Positions 1 to 8,815 of a stretch of DNA of 64,000 nt are shown in pieces. Position 1 is the stretch's first letter. Each line of letters opens with the position of its first letter. The DNA lies in assembly GCF_003202915.1 (NCBI RefSeq), contig NZ_QGLP01000003.1, forward strand, positions 1 to 64,000, in the 5' to 3' direction. Source of the stretch: Gilliamella apicola. Its GTDB lineage: Bacteria > Pseudomonadota > Gammaproteobacteria > Enterobacterales > Orbaceae. Below the pieces are notes generated by a model that saw only the letters and a program-made list of their open reading frames with translations, had not been told where the DNA came from and did not search any database. Both the position numbers and the translations under genes were made by a program.

Positions 1-229
1 GTGAACGCACCGCTGGTGTTCGGGTTGTGATGCCAATTGCATTGCCCGGTAGCTACGTGCGGAATAGATAAGTGCTGAAAGCATCTAAGTACGAAACTAG
101 CCTCGAGATGAGTTTTCCCTGATGAGAATCAGTAAGGTCCGTTTGAGACTAAGACGTAGATAGGTCAGGTGTGTAAGTGTAGTGATACATTGAGCTAACT
201 GATACTAATGAACCGAGAGTCTTAACCTT
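1..229 (+). rRNA. 23S ribosomal RNA, 3' end (partial)
   Basis: The first 229 bases match the conserved 3' end of gammaproteobacterial 23S rRNA, including the segment around the GCCCGGTAGCTACGTGCGGA motif (45-64) and the terminal CTTAACCTT (221-229). The 5' part lies outside the window. It is transcribed rightwards with the 5S gene, so the window begins at the tail of an rRNA operon. Confidence 0.97.
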
Positions 230-361
230 ACAACTCGGAGTTGTTTTGGGTACGCGAAGATAAAGATTGATTATGAGATAATCGAACAGTTTGTTCCGGA
301 TTGAGAGATTGTTGCGGATATGAGATAATGCGCAGCAATTGGAAGAAGAGAAGACAGAATA

Positions 362-480
362 TGTCTGGCGGTAATAGCGCGGTGGTCCCACCTGACCCCA
401 TGCCGAACTCAGAAGTGAAACGCCGTAGTGCCGATGGTAGTGTGGGTATTACCCATGTGAGAGTAGGGTGCCGCCAGACT
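362..480 (+). rRNA. 5S ribosomal RNA
   Basis: About 119 bases closely follow the E. coli 5S rRNA from TGTCTGGCGG to CCGCCAGAC, with complementary ends forming helix I and the conserved CCGAACTCAGAAGTGAAACG block. It lies 132 bases after the 23S end and is followed by a terminator. No tRNA gene lies between the 23S and 5S genes. Exact ends are uncertain by a base or two. Confidence 0.97.
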
Positions 481-492
481 TTTAAATATACG

Positions 493-519
493 AGCCCAGC
501 AGCAATGTTGGGCTTTTTT
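493..519 (+). terminator. Rho-independent terminator of the rRNA operon
   Basis: AGCCCAGC (493-500) pairs with GTTGGGCT (507-514) around a six-base loop and runs into a T tract. It sits directly after the 5S gene and ends the rRNA transcript. Confidence 0.93.
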
Positions 520-554
520 GCGTTCTAAGATTATTTAATTCTTCTGGGGATAAG

Positions 555-1121
555 ATGAGTTCCTTAATCGCCTTTAACAAACCGTTTAATGTTGTGACGC
601 AATTTTCTGCTCATGAAAAATATCAGACGTTAAAAGATTATATATCCTTACCAAGATTTTATCCTGCTGGCCGTTTAGATACTGATAGTGAAGGATTATT
701 ATTACTCACCAACGATGGTCAATTACAAGCAAAAATAAGTTCGCCAAAGTTTAAATTACCTAAAACTTATTGGGTACAAGTGGAGGGGCTAATTGATAAC
801 CAAGCGATTGATAAATTAACCAGAGGTGTTCAACTAAAGGAATTTCATACGGCACCGGCAATAGTGACTTTTCTCGATGAGCCAACTAATTTGTGGCAAC
901 GAGTCCCACCTATTAGAGAACGCAAAACAATTCCGACTTCATGGATCACTATTACCATAACCGAAGGAAAAAATCGGCAGGTTAGAAGAATGTGTGCTGC
1001 TGTTGGATTTCCTTGTTTACGCTTAATTCGCGTTCAGATTGGTAACTATAATTTATTTACTCATCACTTACCGTTAGGCGAATGGCGATCTATTAATATT
1101 AACGATCTTTATATTAGATAA
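555..1121 (+). CDS. rluE: 23S rRNA pseudouridine(2457) synthase RluE
   Basis: A pseudouridine synthase of the RsuA/RluB/E/F family, which isomerises one uridine of 23S rRNA; the closest recalled match is E. coli RluE (U2457). The catalytic motif GRLDTDSEGLLLLTNDG lies near residues 39-55, with the catalytic Asp inside GRLD. The C-terminal NRQVRRM motif of the family is near residue 140. At 188 residues it lacks the N-terminal basic extension of the 217-residue E. coli enzyme and has no S4 domain, as expected for RluE. The ATG at 555 follows a GGGGATAAG ribosome-binding site. It is the first gene after the rRNA operon, which is probably coincidental. Confidence 0.93.
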   Translation: MSSLIAFNKPFNVVTQFSAHEKYQTLKDYISLPRFYPAGRLDTDSEGLLLLTNDGQLQAKISSPKFKLPKTYWVQVEGLIDNQAIDKLTRGVQLKEFHTAPAIVTFLDEPTNLWQRVPPIRERKTIPTSWITITITEGKNRQVRRMCAAVGFPCLRLIRVQIGNYNLFTHHLPLGEWRSININDLYIR

Positions 1122-1129
1122 TTAATTTA

Positions 1130-1162
1130 TGATCCTTAAAGAATTCTATTTTTGTAGGATCA
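1130..1162. other. Inverted repeat between rluE and ftsY
   Basis: TGATCCT (1130-1136) is inverted as AGGATCA (1156-1162) with a 19-base AT-rich loop. It may fold in the rluE 3' end, but there is no T tract after it, so a terminator role is doubtful. Confidence 0.4.
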
Positions 1163-1261
1163 AATAGATCAATAATATGATTCTCTTTGCTCGAATCCGT
1201 TGGGCTTTAAACTAAAATAAGATAAAATGATCACCAACATTGATCATGGGATAAGTTATTT

Positions 1262-2200
1262 ATGATTGAAAAAAAGAAAGAAGGTTTTTTTTCTCGTTTA
1301 AAAAAAGGTCTTTTTAAAACTAAACAAAATATAGGATCTGGTTTTCTTAGCTTATTTAAAGGAAAAAAGATCGATGATGAGCTATTTGAAGAATTAGAAG
1401 AACAATTACTTATTGCGGATGTTGGTTTTGATACCACACAAAAATTAATAACTACGTTAACGCAGCAAGCTTCGAGAAAAGAGTTAAAAGATGCCGATGC
1501 ATTACATGATCTATTAAAAAATGAAATGAAATCTATTTTAGATGGTGCTCAACAACCGTTGAATTTAGAAGAGCATAAGCCTTTCGTTATATTAATGGTT
1601 GGTGTAAATGGCGTTGGCAAAACCACAACCATAGGTAAATTGGCCCGTCAATTTCAACAACAAGGAAAATCGGTTATGCTTGCCGCTGGTGATACTTTTC
1701 GTGCAGCTGCCGTTGAACAGTTACAAGTATGGGGTGAGCGTAATAATATCCCTGTCATTGCTCAGCATATTAATGCTGACTCAGCGTCAGTAATTTTTGA
1801 TGCTATGCAGGCGGCAAAAGCGAAAAATATTGATGTATTAATTGCAGATACAGCTGGTCGTTTGCAAAATAAATCTCATCTAATGGATGAGTTGAAAAAA
1901 ATAGTCAGAGTAATTAAAAAACAAGATGAAACTGCGCCACACGAAATCATGTTAACCATTGATGCTGGGACCGGTCAAAATGCCATTAGCCAAACGAAAT
2001 TATTTAATGAAGCTGTGGGTGTAACAGGGATGACATTAACTAAGTTAGATGGTACTGCAAAAGGTGGTATTATATTCAGCATTGCTGATCAGTTTAATAT
2101 TCCAATCCGTTATATTGGTGTCGGTGAAAAAATCGAAGACTTAAGACCATTTGTTGCGGATGATTTTATTGATGCACTGTTTGATGAAACAGAAGAGTAG
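1262..2200 (+). CDS. ftsY: Signal recognition particle receptor FtsY
   Basis: SRP receptor GTPase that docks ribosome-SRP complexes at the inner membrane for co-translational insertion. The NG domain is complete: P-loop GVNGVGKTTTIGKLA near residues 114-128, DTFRAAA, the DTAGR motif and TKLDGTAKGG near the C terminus. The acidic A domain of E. coli FtsY is almost absent; only about 45 N-terminal residues, Lys-rich, precede the N domain, giving 312 residues against about 497. Short A domains occur in many bacteria. The gene starts the ftsY-ftsE-ftsX-rpoH cluster, with 9 bases to ftsE. Confidence 0.97.
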   Translation: MIEKKKEGFFSRLKKGLFKTKQNIGSGFLSLFKGKKIDDELFEELEEQLLIADVGFDTTQKLITTLTQQASRKELKDADALHDLLKNEMKSILDGAQQPLNLEEHKPFVILMVGVNGVGKTTTIGKLARQFQQQGKSVMLAAGDTFRAAAVEQLQVWGERNNIPVIAQHINADSASVIFDAMQAAKAKNIDVLIADTAGRLQNKSHLMDELKKIVRVIKKQDETAPHEIMLTIDAGTGQNAISQTKLFNEAVGVTGMTLTKLDGTAKGGIIFSIADQFNIPIRYIGVGEKIEDLRPFVADDFIDALFDETEE

Positions 2201-2209
2201 AGATAAATC

Positions 2210-2869
2210 ATGATCCAATTTCAACGTGTTAGCAAAGTTTACCTTGGTGGCAAGCCAGCTTTGCAAAATATAACTTTTACTTTATCACCTGGGGAAATGG
2301 CCTTTTTAACCGGTCATTCAGGTGCAGGTAAAAGCACATTGATGCGTTTGATTTGTGGTTTAGAAAAAGCGAATGATGGTAAAGTATTATTGAATGGTGT
2401 TGATGTTTCCCGATTAAAAAAACATCAGATGCCATTTTTGCGTCGCACAATTGGTATGATATATCAAGATCATCAATTGTTATTTGACCATACTGTTTAT
2501 GATAATGTGGCTTTTCCATTGATTATCTTAGGTAAGCCTGCTGACGAAATTAAAAAGCGTGTTTCAGCATCCTTAGATAAAGTTGGTTTGATTGATAAAA
2601 TGAAATTTTATCCAATACAGTTATCTGGTGGCGAACAGCAACGAGTAGGTATTGCCCGAGCAATTGTCAATCGACCAACTGTACTACTTGCTGATGAACC
2701 GACGGGGAATTTAGATAATAAACTGTCAAAAGATATACTAAAATTATTTGAAGAATTTAATCAAACGGGGGTAACGGTGTTAATGGCAACCCATAATATG
2801 GGGCTTATTCGTCGAAAACATCACCGAATATTAAATTTGAATCAAGGACGTTTAGAGGTTAAAAATTGA
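2210..2869 (+). CDS. ftsE: Cell division ATP-binding protein FtsE
   Basis: ABC-type ATPase that works with FtsX at the septum to activate peptidoglycan hydrolysis (EnvC/AmiA-B in E. coli). Walker A is [10 protein letters not shown] near residue 36, the signature LSGGEQQR near residue 137, and Walker [13 protein letters not shown] near residue 157. Its 219 residues match the usual length. It overlaps ftsX by four bases (ATGA), showing translational coupling. Confidence 0.97.
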   Translation: MIQFQRVSKVYLGGKPALQNITFTLSPGEMAFLTGHSGAGKSTLMRLICGLEKANDGKVLLNGVDVSRLKKHQMPFLRRTIGMIYQDHQLLFDHTVYDNVAFPLIILGKPADEIKKRVSASLDKVGLIDKMKFYPIQLSGGEQQRVGIARAIVNRPTVLLADEPTGNLDNKLSKDILKLFEEFNQTGVTVLMATHNMGLIRRKHHRILNLNQGRLEVKN

Positions 2870-3843
2870 TGATAAAGGCAAAGTTTAAGCCATCTAAACA
2901 AAAAAAACACAAGAGCCATAGTTTTTTAGGGCGCTGGCAAAGACAGATTGGTTACGCATGGCATAATGTGTTTAACTATTTTTACCAAAACATCTTTGCC
3001 TCGTTGCTAACAATTTTTGTTATTGCTATTTCAATTACATTACCGACAATCGGCTATATATTATTGAAAAATGCCAATCAAGCTGCAGAACAATGGTATC
3101 CAACACCAAATTTAACGGTATATATCGACAAAACATTAAGTGAAGAGCAAAGCAAAGATTTAATTGATAAATTTAAGGCAATTTCTGAAGTCGAAAATGT
3201 TATTTATCTTTCTCGCAATGAAACTCGTGAAGAATTCAGAGCTTGGTCTGGATTTGATGATGCTCTTGACTTACTGACTGAAAACCCATTACCGGCGGTT
3301 GCTATTATCTTTCCAATTGAAACAGCTAAACAAACCAATAAATTACATGCATTACAAGCACAACTACAGAAAATAGTAGGGGTTGATGATGTGCATCTTG
3401 ATGATAGTTGGTTTACTCGATTAATGGCATTAACTAATATGGTAAAATCCATAGTTTGGACCATTTCAATTTTTATGGTTATTGCGGTATCATTAGTTAT
3501 TGGTAATAGTATCCGCTTGAATATAGTTGCTCGAAGGCAGACAATTATCGTTATGCAATTAATTGGTGCAACAGAAGGTTTTATTTTACGACCATTTTTA
3601 TATAATGGCATTTTCACAGGATTGATAAGTGCTATTTTTGCTCTCATTCTATCGAAAGTATTTATTCTTCAAATAGATTCAACCATGTTGCAAGTATCCA
3701 ATGTTTTTGGAAAAATAGTTAGTATAAATGGTCTTTCATGGGATGAAAGTTTATTAATTATTTTATTTTCGATAATTATAGGTTGGCTTTCAGCATTTAT
3801 TGCCACTAAAAAGTATTTGAACGAAATGGTGATAGTCTCATAA
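2866..3843 (+). CDS. ftsX: Cell division protein FtsX
   Basis: Integral membrane partner of FtsE. A cytoplasmic basic N terminus is followed by a first membrane segment near residues 45-65, a periplasmic loop of about 100 residues, and three more segments in the C-terminal half, as in the FtsX/permease family. At 325 residues it is close to E. coli FtsX (352). Two ATG codons occur in tandem at the start (2866 and 2869); the first overlaps the ftsE stop. Confidence 0.95.
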   Translation: MMIKAKFKPSKQKKHKSHSFLGRWQRQIGYAWHNVFNYFYQNIFASLLTIFVIAISITLPTIGYILLKNANQAAEQWYPTPNLTVYIDKTLSEEQSKDLIDKFKAISEVENVIYLSRNETREEFRAWSGFDDALDLLTENPLPAVAIIFPIETAKQTNKLHALQAQLQKIVGVDDVHLDDSWFTRLMALTNMVKSIVWTISIFMVIAVSLVIGNSIRLNIVARRQTIIVMQLIGATEGFILRPFLYNGIFTGLISAIFALILSKVFILQIDSTMLQVSNVFGKIVSINGLSWDESLLIILFSIIIGWLSAFIATKKYLNEMVIVS

Positions 3844-3900
3844 TTGTAGATTAATTATCTACGGTTTTTATTGGATGCTTTACTGCAAATATAATGATAA

Positions 3901-3922
3901 AAATGTGAACTAAATCACATTT
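3901..3922. promoter_or_regulatory. CRP site upstream of rpoH
   Basis: AAATGTGA-ACTAAA-TCACATTT is a perfect palindrome that fits the CRP consensus TGTGA-N6-TCACA at 3904-3919. It lies about 94 bases (centre to ATG) upstream of rpoH in the ftsX-rpoH gap. E. coli rpoH is also under CRP control, so the role is likely the same. The promoter itself was not assigned. Confidence 0.85.
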
Positions 3923-4005
3923 TGGTGGTCTAACTAAACAGAAAGATTTTAAATTGCTACATTAATAACGTGTAGCAAAATTAGTTTAATTTAAGGGGGA
4001 ATTAA

Positions 4006-4866
4006 ATGACTACTGATTTAAAAATGCAAGCAGGTGCTTTAATCCCACAAGGAAATATCGAATCATACCTTCGCATGATAAATACCTATCCGATGCTAAC
4101 AGCTGAGGAAGAAAAGTCTCTAGGTGAAAGACTTTATTATCATGATGATGTCGATGCAGCAAGACAATTGATTTTATCGCATTTACGCTTTGTTGCGCAT
4201 ATTGCTCGTGGCTATTCTGGTTATGGTTTGCCACAAGCTGATTTAATTCAAGAAGGTAACATTGGCTTAATGAAAGCGGTACGTCGATTTAATCCAGGAA
4301 TGGGCGTGCGTTTAGTCTCTTTTGCCGTGCATTGGATAAAAGCTGAAATTCATGAATATGTATTAAAAAACTGGCGTATTGTTAAAGTTGCAACCACTAA
4401 AGCACAAAGAAAATTATTTTTTAATTTAAGAAAAAATAAACAACGTTTAGGTTGGTTTAATAGTGCTGAAGTCGATCTGGTTGCCGATGAGCTAGGCGTG
4501 AGTCGTAAAGATGTCTTAGAGATGGAGTCACGAATGGCAGCGCAAGACATGTCATTTGACATTGATAATGATGATGATGATAATTCAATTGTTGCACCGG
4601 CACTATATTTAGAAGATAGCAATTCTGACTTCTCAAAATCGATTGAAAATGACAATTGGGAGAATGATGCAACCGATAAGCTACATGATGCCTTATCTCA
4701 ATTAGACGAACGTAGCCAAGATATTATTAAAGCGCGTTGGTTAGATGCAGATGATAGTAAATCAACATTGCAAGTATTGGCCGACAAATATAGCGTTTCA
4801 GCCGAACGTATACGTCAACTTGAAAAAAATGCCATGAAAAAACTACGAGTTGCTATAGAAGCATAA
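4006..4866 (+). CDS. rpoH: RNA polymerase heat-shock sigma factor RpoH (sigma-32)
   Basis: Sigma-70 family factor directing heat-shock transcription. Region 2 contains [19 protein letters not shown] (near residues 79-97) and the promoter-melting segment; the RpoH box falls near [10 protein letters not shown] (residues 132-141); region 4 ends in a helix-turn-helix near residues 250-280. Length 286 against 284 in E. coli. The ribosome-binding site AAGGGGG precedes the ATG. Its targets dnaK/dnaJ lie elsewhere in this window with a sigma-32 type promoter. Confidence 0.97.
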   Translation: MTTDLKMQAGALIPQGNIESYLRMINTYPMLTAEEEKSLGERLYYHDDVDAARQLILSHLRFVAHIARGYSGYGLPQADLIQEGNIGLMKAVRRFNPGMGVRLVSFAVHWIKAEIHEYVLKNWRIVKVATTKAQRKLFFNLRKNKQRLGWFNSAEVDLVADELGVSRKDVLEMESRMAAQDMSFDIDNDDDDNSIVAPALYLEDSNSDFSKSIENDNWENDATDKLHDALSQLDERSQDIIKARWLDADDSKSTLQVLADKYSVSAERIRQLEKNAMKKLRVAIEA

Positions 4867-4890
4867 TTGATTTTTTATTAATAATAAATA

Positions 4891-4921
4891 AGCCCTACTT
4901 TGGTTAAAGTGGGGCTTTTTT
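4891..4921 (+). terminator. Terminator after rpoH
   Basis: AGCCCTACTT (4891-4900) pairs with AAGTGGGGCT (4907-4916), followed by a T tract. It separates rpoH from the convergent racemase gene. Confidence 0.92.
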
Positions 4922-5037
4922 ATAATCTGATTTATTTAAATAAGGTAAAGTAAAAATATTTGGGCTAGCAACACTAGAGGCAATCTGTAACTATTTATAT
5001 TGCCAACCTGTTGATATATTGTAATATATTGAAGAAG

Positions 5038-5730
5038 TTACGAATTAATCGCTAACCATCCAGCTTCTTGAGCATGTAATAGGGCTGTATCAAAGAAAGG
5101 AATGGCATAATCTTGTTGGGATATTAATAAACCGATCTCGGTACAGCCTAAAATCACCCCTTCAGCACCTTGCTTAACGAGTTTATTAATAATATTGAGG
5201 TAAACTTGCTTGGATTCTGACTTAATTTTTCCTCGGCAAAGTTCATCATAAATAATATTATTGATGATTATTCTATCTTGTTCATCAGGAACTAAAACAT
5301 TTAAACCTTTTTCAATTAGTTTTGATTTGTAAAAGTCTTGCTCCATGGTGTATTTGGTACCAAGTAATGCAACTGATTTTATTTTATCTTTAATCAAATG
5401 TTTGGCTGTTACGTCTGCGATATGAATGATAGGAATAGTAATCGCCTTTTGAATTTGGTCTGCAACCTTATGCATAGTATTGGTACAAATAATAATAAAA
5501 TCAGCGCCGGCTAATTCTAATCTTTTAGCCGCATCGGTTAAAATAATCGCGCTTTTATCCCATTCATTATTCGCTTGGCAACTTTCTATCTCTTGAAAAT
5601 CGACGCTATATAATAGTGTTTTGGCTGAATGTAATCCACCAAGTGATTTGCCAATAACTTGATTGATAACTTGATAATAAGTAACGGTACTCTCCCAACT
5701 CATGCCACCAATTAATCCAATTGTTTTCAT
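5038..5730 (-). CDS. Aspartate/glutamate racemase family protein (YgeA-like)
   Basis: A PLP-independent amino-acid racemase of the Asp/Glu/hydantoin racemase superfamily, interconverting L- and D-amino acids in the cytoplasm. The two catalytic Cys motifs are seen: IICTNTMH near residue 82 and LGCTEIGLL near residue 195; the N terminus IGLIGGMSWEST is typical of the YgeA/RacX group. Length 230 matches E. coli YgeA, a broad-specificity racemase. The substrate cannot be read from sequence. It stands alone, convergent with rpoH. Confidence 0.85.
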   Translation of the reverse strand: MKTIGLIGGMSWESTVTYYQVINQVIGKSLGGLHSAKTLLYSVDFQEIESCQANNEWDKSAIILTDAAKRLELAGADFIIICTNTMHKVADQIQKAITIPIIHIADVTAKHLIKDKIKSVALLGTKYTMEQDFYKSKLIEKGLNVLVPDEQDRIIINNIIYDELCRGKIKSESKQVYLNIINKLVKQGAEGVILGCTEIGLLISQQDYAIPFFDTALLHAQEAGWLAINS

Positions 5731-5909
5731 TTCTAATACTCCATAATATTTTTTTCGTTACTAGCTAGTAGTAATTGATTATTAATTATAATTATTAGTA
5801 TGTAAAGATGATGAATTAGAATAAAATATCATCAACTATCAGAGCGTTGTAGTAAATGAGTTAAAAAACTCATTGTAGCCGTTGGTTGATAAATGGATGA
5901 TCATTATTA

Positions 5910-6725
5910 ATGAAAAAATATAAAAACTATTTTGCATTTCTCTCATTTGGATTGCTGATGTTATCATTTTCATGTTTGGCTGAACCAAAAGTGATCCATG
6001 TGTTGGTGGCATTATGTGATAACAAATATCAGGCTATCGCTCCAGTACCTGCGGCAATTGGTAATGGTCAAGATCCGAAAAATAATCTTTATTGGGGCGC
6101 GGCTTATGGTTTTAAAACCTATTTTGCTAAACAAAAAGAGTGGCAAGTTCTACAAGTTAATAAACCCAATAAAGGCAAGATATTAGAAGAAATAATTTAC
6201 AAACATCAAAGCAAGGATGTCTATCTTATTGCTCAGGCATATGATGGTAAATATATCAACGATACAGTAGATGATTTTATTAGTTATTCAGCCGGAAAAA
6301 AATCAGCGTCCTTTTTAATCGATAAAACTCAAATTGAGGCGGGAGCAAAAGCTCATTTAGTTGTTTATGTTGGACATGATGCATTAATGGAATGGTCTTG
6401 GTGGAATTATTTACCAGATAGTTGGCGTTGGTATACCCTTTCAAAAGCAGAACAAGAGAAACAAAAAACACGCTATGCAGCCGTATTTGCCTGTAAAAGT
6501 CAGAAGTATTTTACGCCGCCATTATCTCGATTAGGTATAACACCACTTATTTTAACCCTGCACCGTATGGCACCGGAAGCTTATAGTATTCATGCTATGA
6601 TTAGTAGTTTGTTGAATGGTGAAGCAAAAGATGAAACAAGGCTTAAAGTAGCAACGGCTTATAGCCAATATCAAAAGTTAAGCAAACCCGCTTTACATAT
6701 ATTTACCACAGAATATAGTCAATAA
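5910..6725 (+). CDS. Secreted protein of unknown function with clan CD-like His/Cys pair
   Basis: I do not recognise a named family. The 271 residues begin with a lysine-tipped hydrophobic signal peptide (residues 1-24, cleavage possible after CLA), so the protein is probably periplasmic. It has no further membrane segment. The mature start IHVLVALCDN is followed by a GaaYGF-K-Y region. A hydrophobic strand ending in VVYVGHD places His156, and a second strand ending in AAVFACKS places Cys195, about 39 residues later. That order (strand-Gly-His, then strand-Ala-Cys) resembles caspase-like clan CD peptidases, but the residue after His is Asp rather than Gly. It is 52 bases upstream of cobB and may share its transcript. 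Function is inference only. Confidence 0.75.
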   Translation: MKKYKNYFAFLSFGLLMLSFSCLAEPKVIHVLVALCDNKYQAIAPVPAAIGNGQDPKNNLYWGAAYGFKTYFAKQKEWQVLQVNKPNKGKILEEIIYKHQSKDVYLIAQAYDGKYINDTVDDFISYSAGKKSASFLIDKTQIEAGAKAHLVVYVGHDALMEWSWWNYLPDSWRWYTLSKAEQEKQKTRYAAVFACKSQKYFTPPLSRLGITPLILTLHRMAPEAYSIHAMISSLLNGEAKDETRLKVATAYSQYQKLSKPALHIFTTEYSQ

Positions 6726-6777
6726 TGATGTTTAATTATAGTAGATGATTTAACTTATTAATAAAAGGCAAACAAAT

Positions 6778-7464
6778 ATGTTGCAAACACCTAAAATAGT
6801 CATTTTAACAGGTGCCGGTATCTCTGCTGAATCTGGCTTATCAACTTTTCGCGCCCAAAATGGATTGTGGGAAGGTCATAATGTGGATGATGTTGCCACC
6901 TACCAAGGTTATTTGCGTGATCCCATTGGTGTACATAATTTTTATAATATGCTACGCAATAAGTTACAAAATCCTGAGGTAAAACCCAATGCGGCTCATT
7001 TTGCCTTAGCGCAACTAGAGCAGACCTTAGGCTCGGATAATGTATTAATTGTTACCCAAAATGTGGATAACCTGCATGAAAAAGCCGGTTCAAAAAATAT
7101 CATCCACATGCATGGTGAATTATTAAAGGTTCGCAATGAAAAAACCGGACAGATTCTTGATTATTATCAAGATGTCAATTATGAAGAAAACAAACTGATT
7201 CGCCCACATATAGTTTGGTTTGGTGAAATGCCATTACAGATGGATGAAATCTATGATGCGCTCTCAAATGCTGATTATTTTATTTCAATTGGTACTTCTG
7301 GAAATGTTTATCCAGCGGCTGGATTTGTGCAAATGGCGAATCAATTTGGCGTTAAAACGGTAGAACTTAATTTAGAGCCAAGTTTAGGTGAAAACTTATT
7401 TCAAACTAAAATTTATGGCCCTGCAAGTCAAGTGGTGCCAGAATATATTAAAAAATTTATTTAA
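6778..7464 (+). CDS. cobB: NAD-dependent protein deacylase CobB (sirtuin), zinc site absent
   Basis: Sirtuin that removes acyl groups from lysines using NAD. It shows GAGISAESG (residues 12-20), [12 protein letters not shown] and the catalytic HMHGELL (His112), and [12 protein letters not shown], all as in E. coli CobB. Two differences stand out. The zinc-ribbon cysteines of E. coli CobB (around CHCC) are missing, with a short Cys-free loop from residue 118 to 141. The YxxR acyl-specificity motif is YNML here (Tyr56, Leu59, with Arg60 one step away). Length 228 lacks the N-terminal extension. The ATG follows AAAAGG. Confidence 0.9.
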   Translation: MLQTPKIVILTGAGISAESGLSTFRAQNGLWEGHNVDDVATYQGYLRDPIGVHNFYNMLRNKLQNPEVKPNAAHFALAQLEQTLGSDNVLIVTQNVDNLHEKAGSKNIIHMHGELLKVRNEKTGQILDYYQDVNYEENKLIRPHIVWFGEMPLQMDEIYDALSNADYFISIGTSGNVYPAAGFVQMANQFGVKTVELNLEPSLGENLFQTKIYGPASQVVPEYIKKFI

Positions 7465-7473
7465 TAAATAATA

Positions 7474-8166
7474 TCAATTGAGCTGTTTCAAGTAATTTTT
7501 ACCACCTAAGTTGGTCATCTGTTGACGAATCCATTCAGCCTTTTTTTGGATCCTATCATTAGGATTAGCTGGGTTCCATTTTCTTGGATTTGGCAGGGTT
7601 GCAGCTAATAAACTCGCTTGATGTGGCGTTAATTGGCTAGCACTGACATTAAAATAGTGACGAGAGGCCGCTTCAATGCCGAAAATTCCTTCACCCCATT
7701 CAACGCTATTTAAATAGATTTCAAGCGTACGTTGTTTTGACCAAAGAACCTCAATCCAAACGGTAAACCATGACTCAAAACCTTTACGGATCCAACTTCG
7801 CGAAGGCCATAGAAATATATTTTTTGCCACCTGTTGAGTTATGGTGCTCGCGCCAATCATCTTTTGGTTTTTTTGATTATGAATTAATGCGCGATTAATG
7901 GCTTTAAAATCAAACCCCCAATGATCGGCAAAATGTTGATCTTCAGCGGCAATCACCGCAATTTTAATATTATCTGAAATCTGATCCCAATCTTTCCAGG
8001 TGCGTTGCTGAGTGATATTCCAATGAGCGATCTTTCTTTCCACCATCAACATTGAACCAAACGGATTAAACCAACGCATTAATAAAATAAGAAAAACCGA
8101 AACAAGCATAAATCCAAGTATGATTTTTTTTATGAGGTTTAATGTTTTCCTTAATTTGCGTTTCAT
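7474..8166 (-). CDS. mtgA: Monofunctional peptidoglycan glycosyltransferase MtgA
   Basis: GT51 glycosyltransferase that polymerises lipid II glycan strands without a transpeptidase domain. One N-terminal membrane anchor (residues 12-30) is followed by motifs of the family: AAEDQHFADHWGFD with the catalytic Glu near residue 73, and GASTITQQVAKN near residue 104. Length 230 is close to E. coli MtgA (242). It is convergent with cobB, with 9 bases between the stops. Confidence 0.95.
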   Translation of the reverse strand: MKRKLRKTLNLIKKIILGFMLVSVFLILLMRWFNPFGSMLMVERKIAHWNITQQRTWKDWDQISDNIKIAVIAAEDQHFADHWGFDFKAINRALIHNQKNQKMIGASTITQQVAKNIFLWPSRSWIRKGFESWFTVWIEVLWSKQRTLEIYLNSVEWGEGIFGIEAASRHYFNVSASQLTPHQASLLAATLPNPRKWNPANPNDRIQKKAEWIRQQMTNLGGKNYLKQLN

Positions 8167-8247
8167 AGTAGTCCAAATATGATTAGTTAAAAATAGTTAA
8201 ATAAAGAATTAATCTAGCAAAAAAAACGTTAAGAAAGATACGCTATA

Positions 8248-8742
8248 TTAACATTTAAATAAACTATTATTTATAAACTTAACTATTTGTTCTGGTTGGT
8301 TTATATCTAATACTGGTACAGATATGTTTAAAGACTCATCACTGGCAACGGCAATGGTAAAATTATCAATAAATAATGGTTTGGCGTTGGCTTTACGATG
8401 GCACATAATTTTGGGAATTTGCTCATCTTTAAATCCTTCAATAAATATCACGTCAACATCAGTAAAACGATCAATCAACGTTTTTAAATCGGCAGGAATA
8501 TCTGGTGTTTCCTCAATCAATGCATAACGTTTATCACACGCAATAATCGTTTGTAGTGAACCTGCTTTGCGTAACTCATAGCTATCTTTACCGGGGATAT
8601 CTAACTCAATATCATGGTGGGCATGTTTTAGTGACCCCACCTTAACATTTTGCAACACCATTAACTGAATAATTTTTTTTAACAAGGTAGTTTTACCAGA
8701 TCCACTATATCCAGTAATCCCAATAATTTTTTTACCATTCAT
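8248..8742 (-). CDS. mobB: Molybdopterin-guanine dinucleotide biosynthesis adaptor MobB
   Basis: P-loop GTP-binding protein that assists MobA in making the bis-MGD cofactor. The Walker A motif GYSGSGKTTL lies at residues 11-20 and a metal/nucleotide motif HAHHDIE near residue 41. Length 164 fits the family (about 170). In E. coli mobA and mobB are adjacent; here ltaE and an intergenic repeat separate them, both on the minus strand. Confidence 0.92.
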   Translation of the reverse strand: MNGKKIIGITGYSGSGKTTLLKKIIQLMVLQNVKVGSLKHAHHDIELDIPGKDSYELRKAGSLQTIIACDKRYALIEETPDIPADLKTLIDRFTDVDVIFIEGFKDEQIPKIMCHRKANAKPLFIDNFTIAVASDESLNISVPVLDINQPEQIVKFINNSLFKC

Positions 8743-8815
8743 AGATTTTCAACATTATCATGTTATATTTAAGTGCAAATATTACATCATTTTATACAAG
8801 ATTAAAGGTAATGGT

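Noticed and set aside
301..528. Open frame across the 5S rRNA gene
   Set aside because: It lies over the 5S rRNA and its terminator; the rRNA identity is secure.
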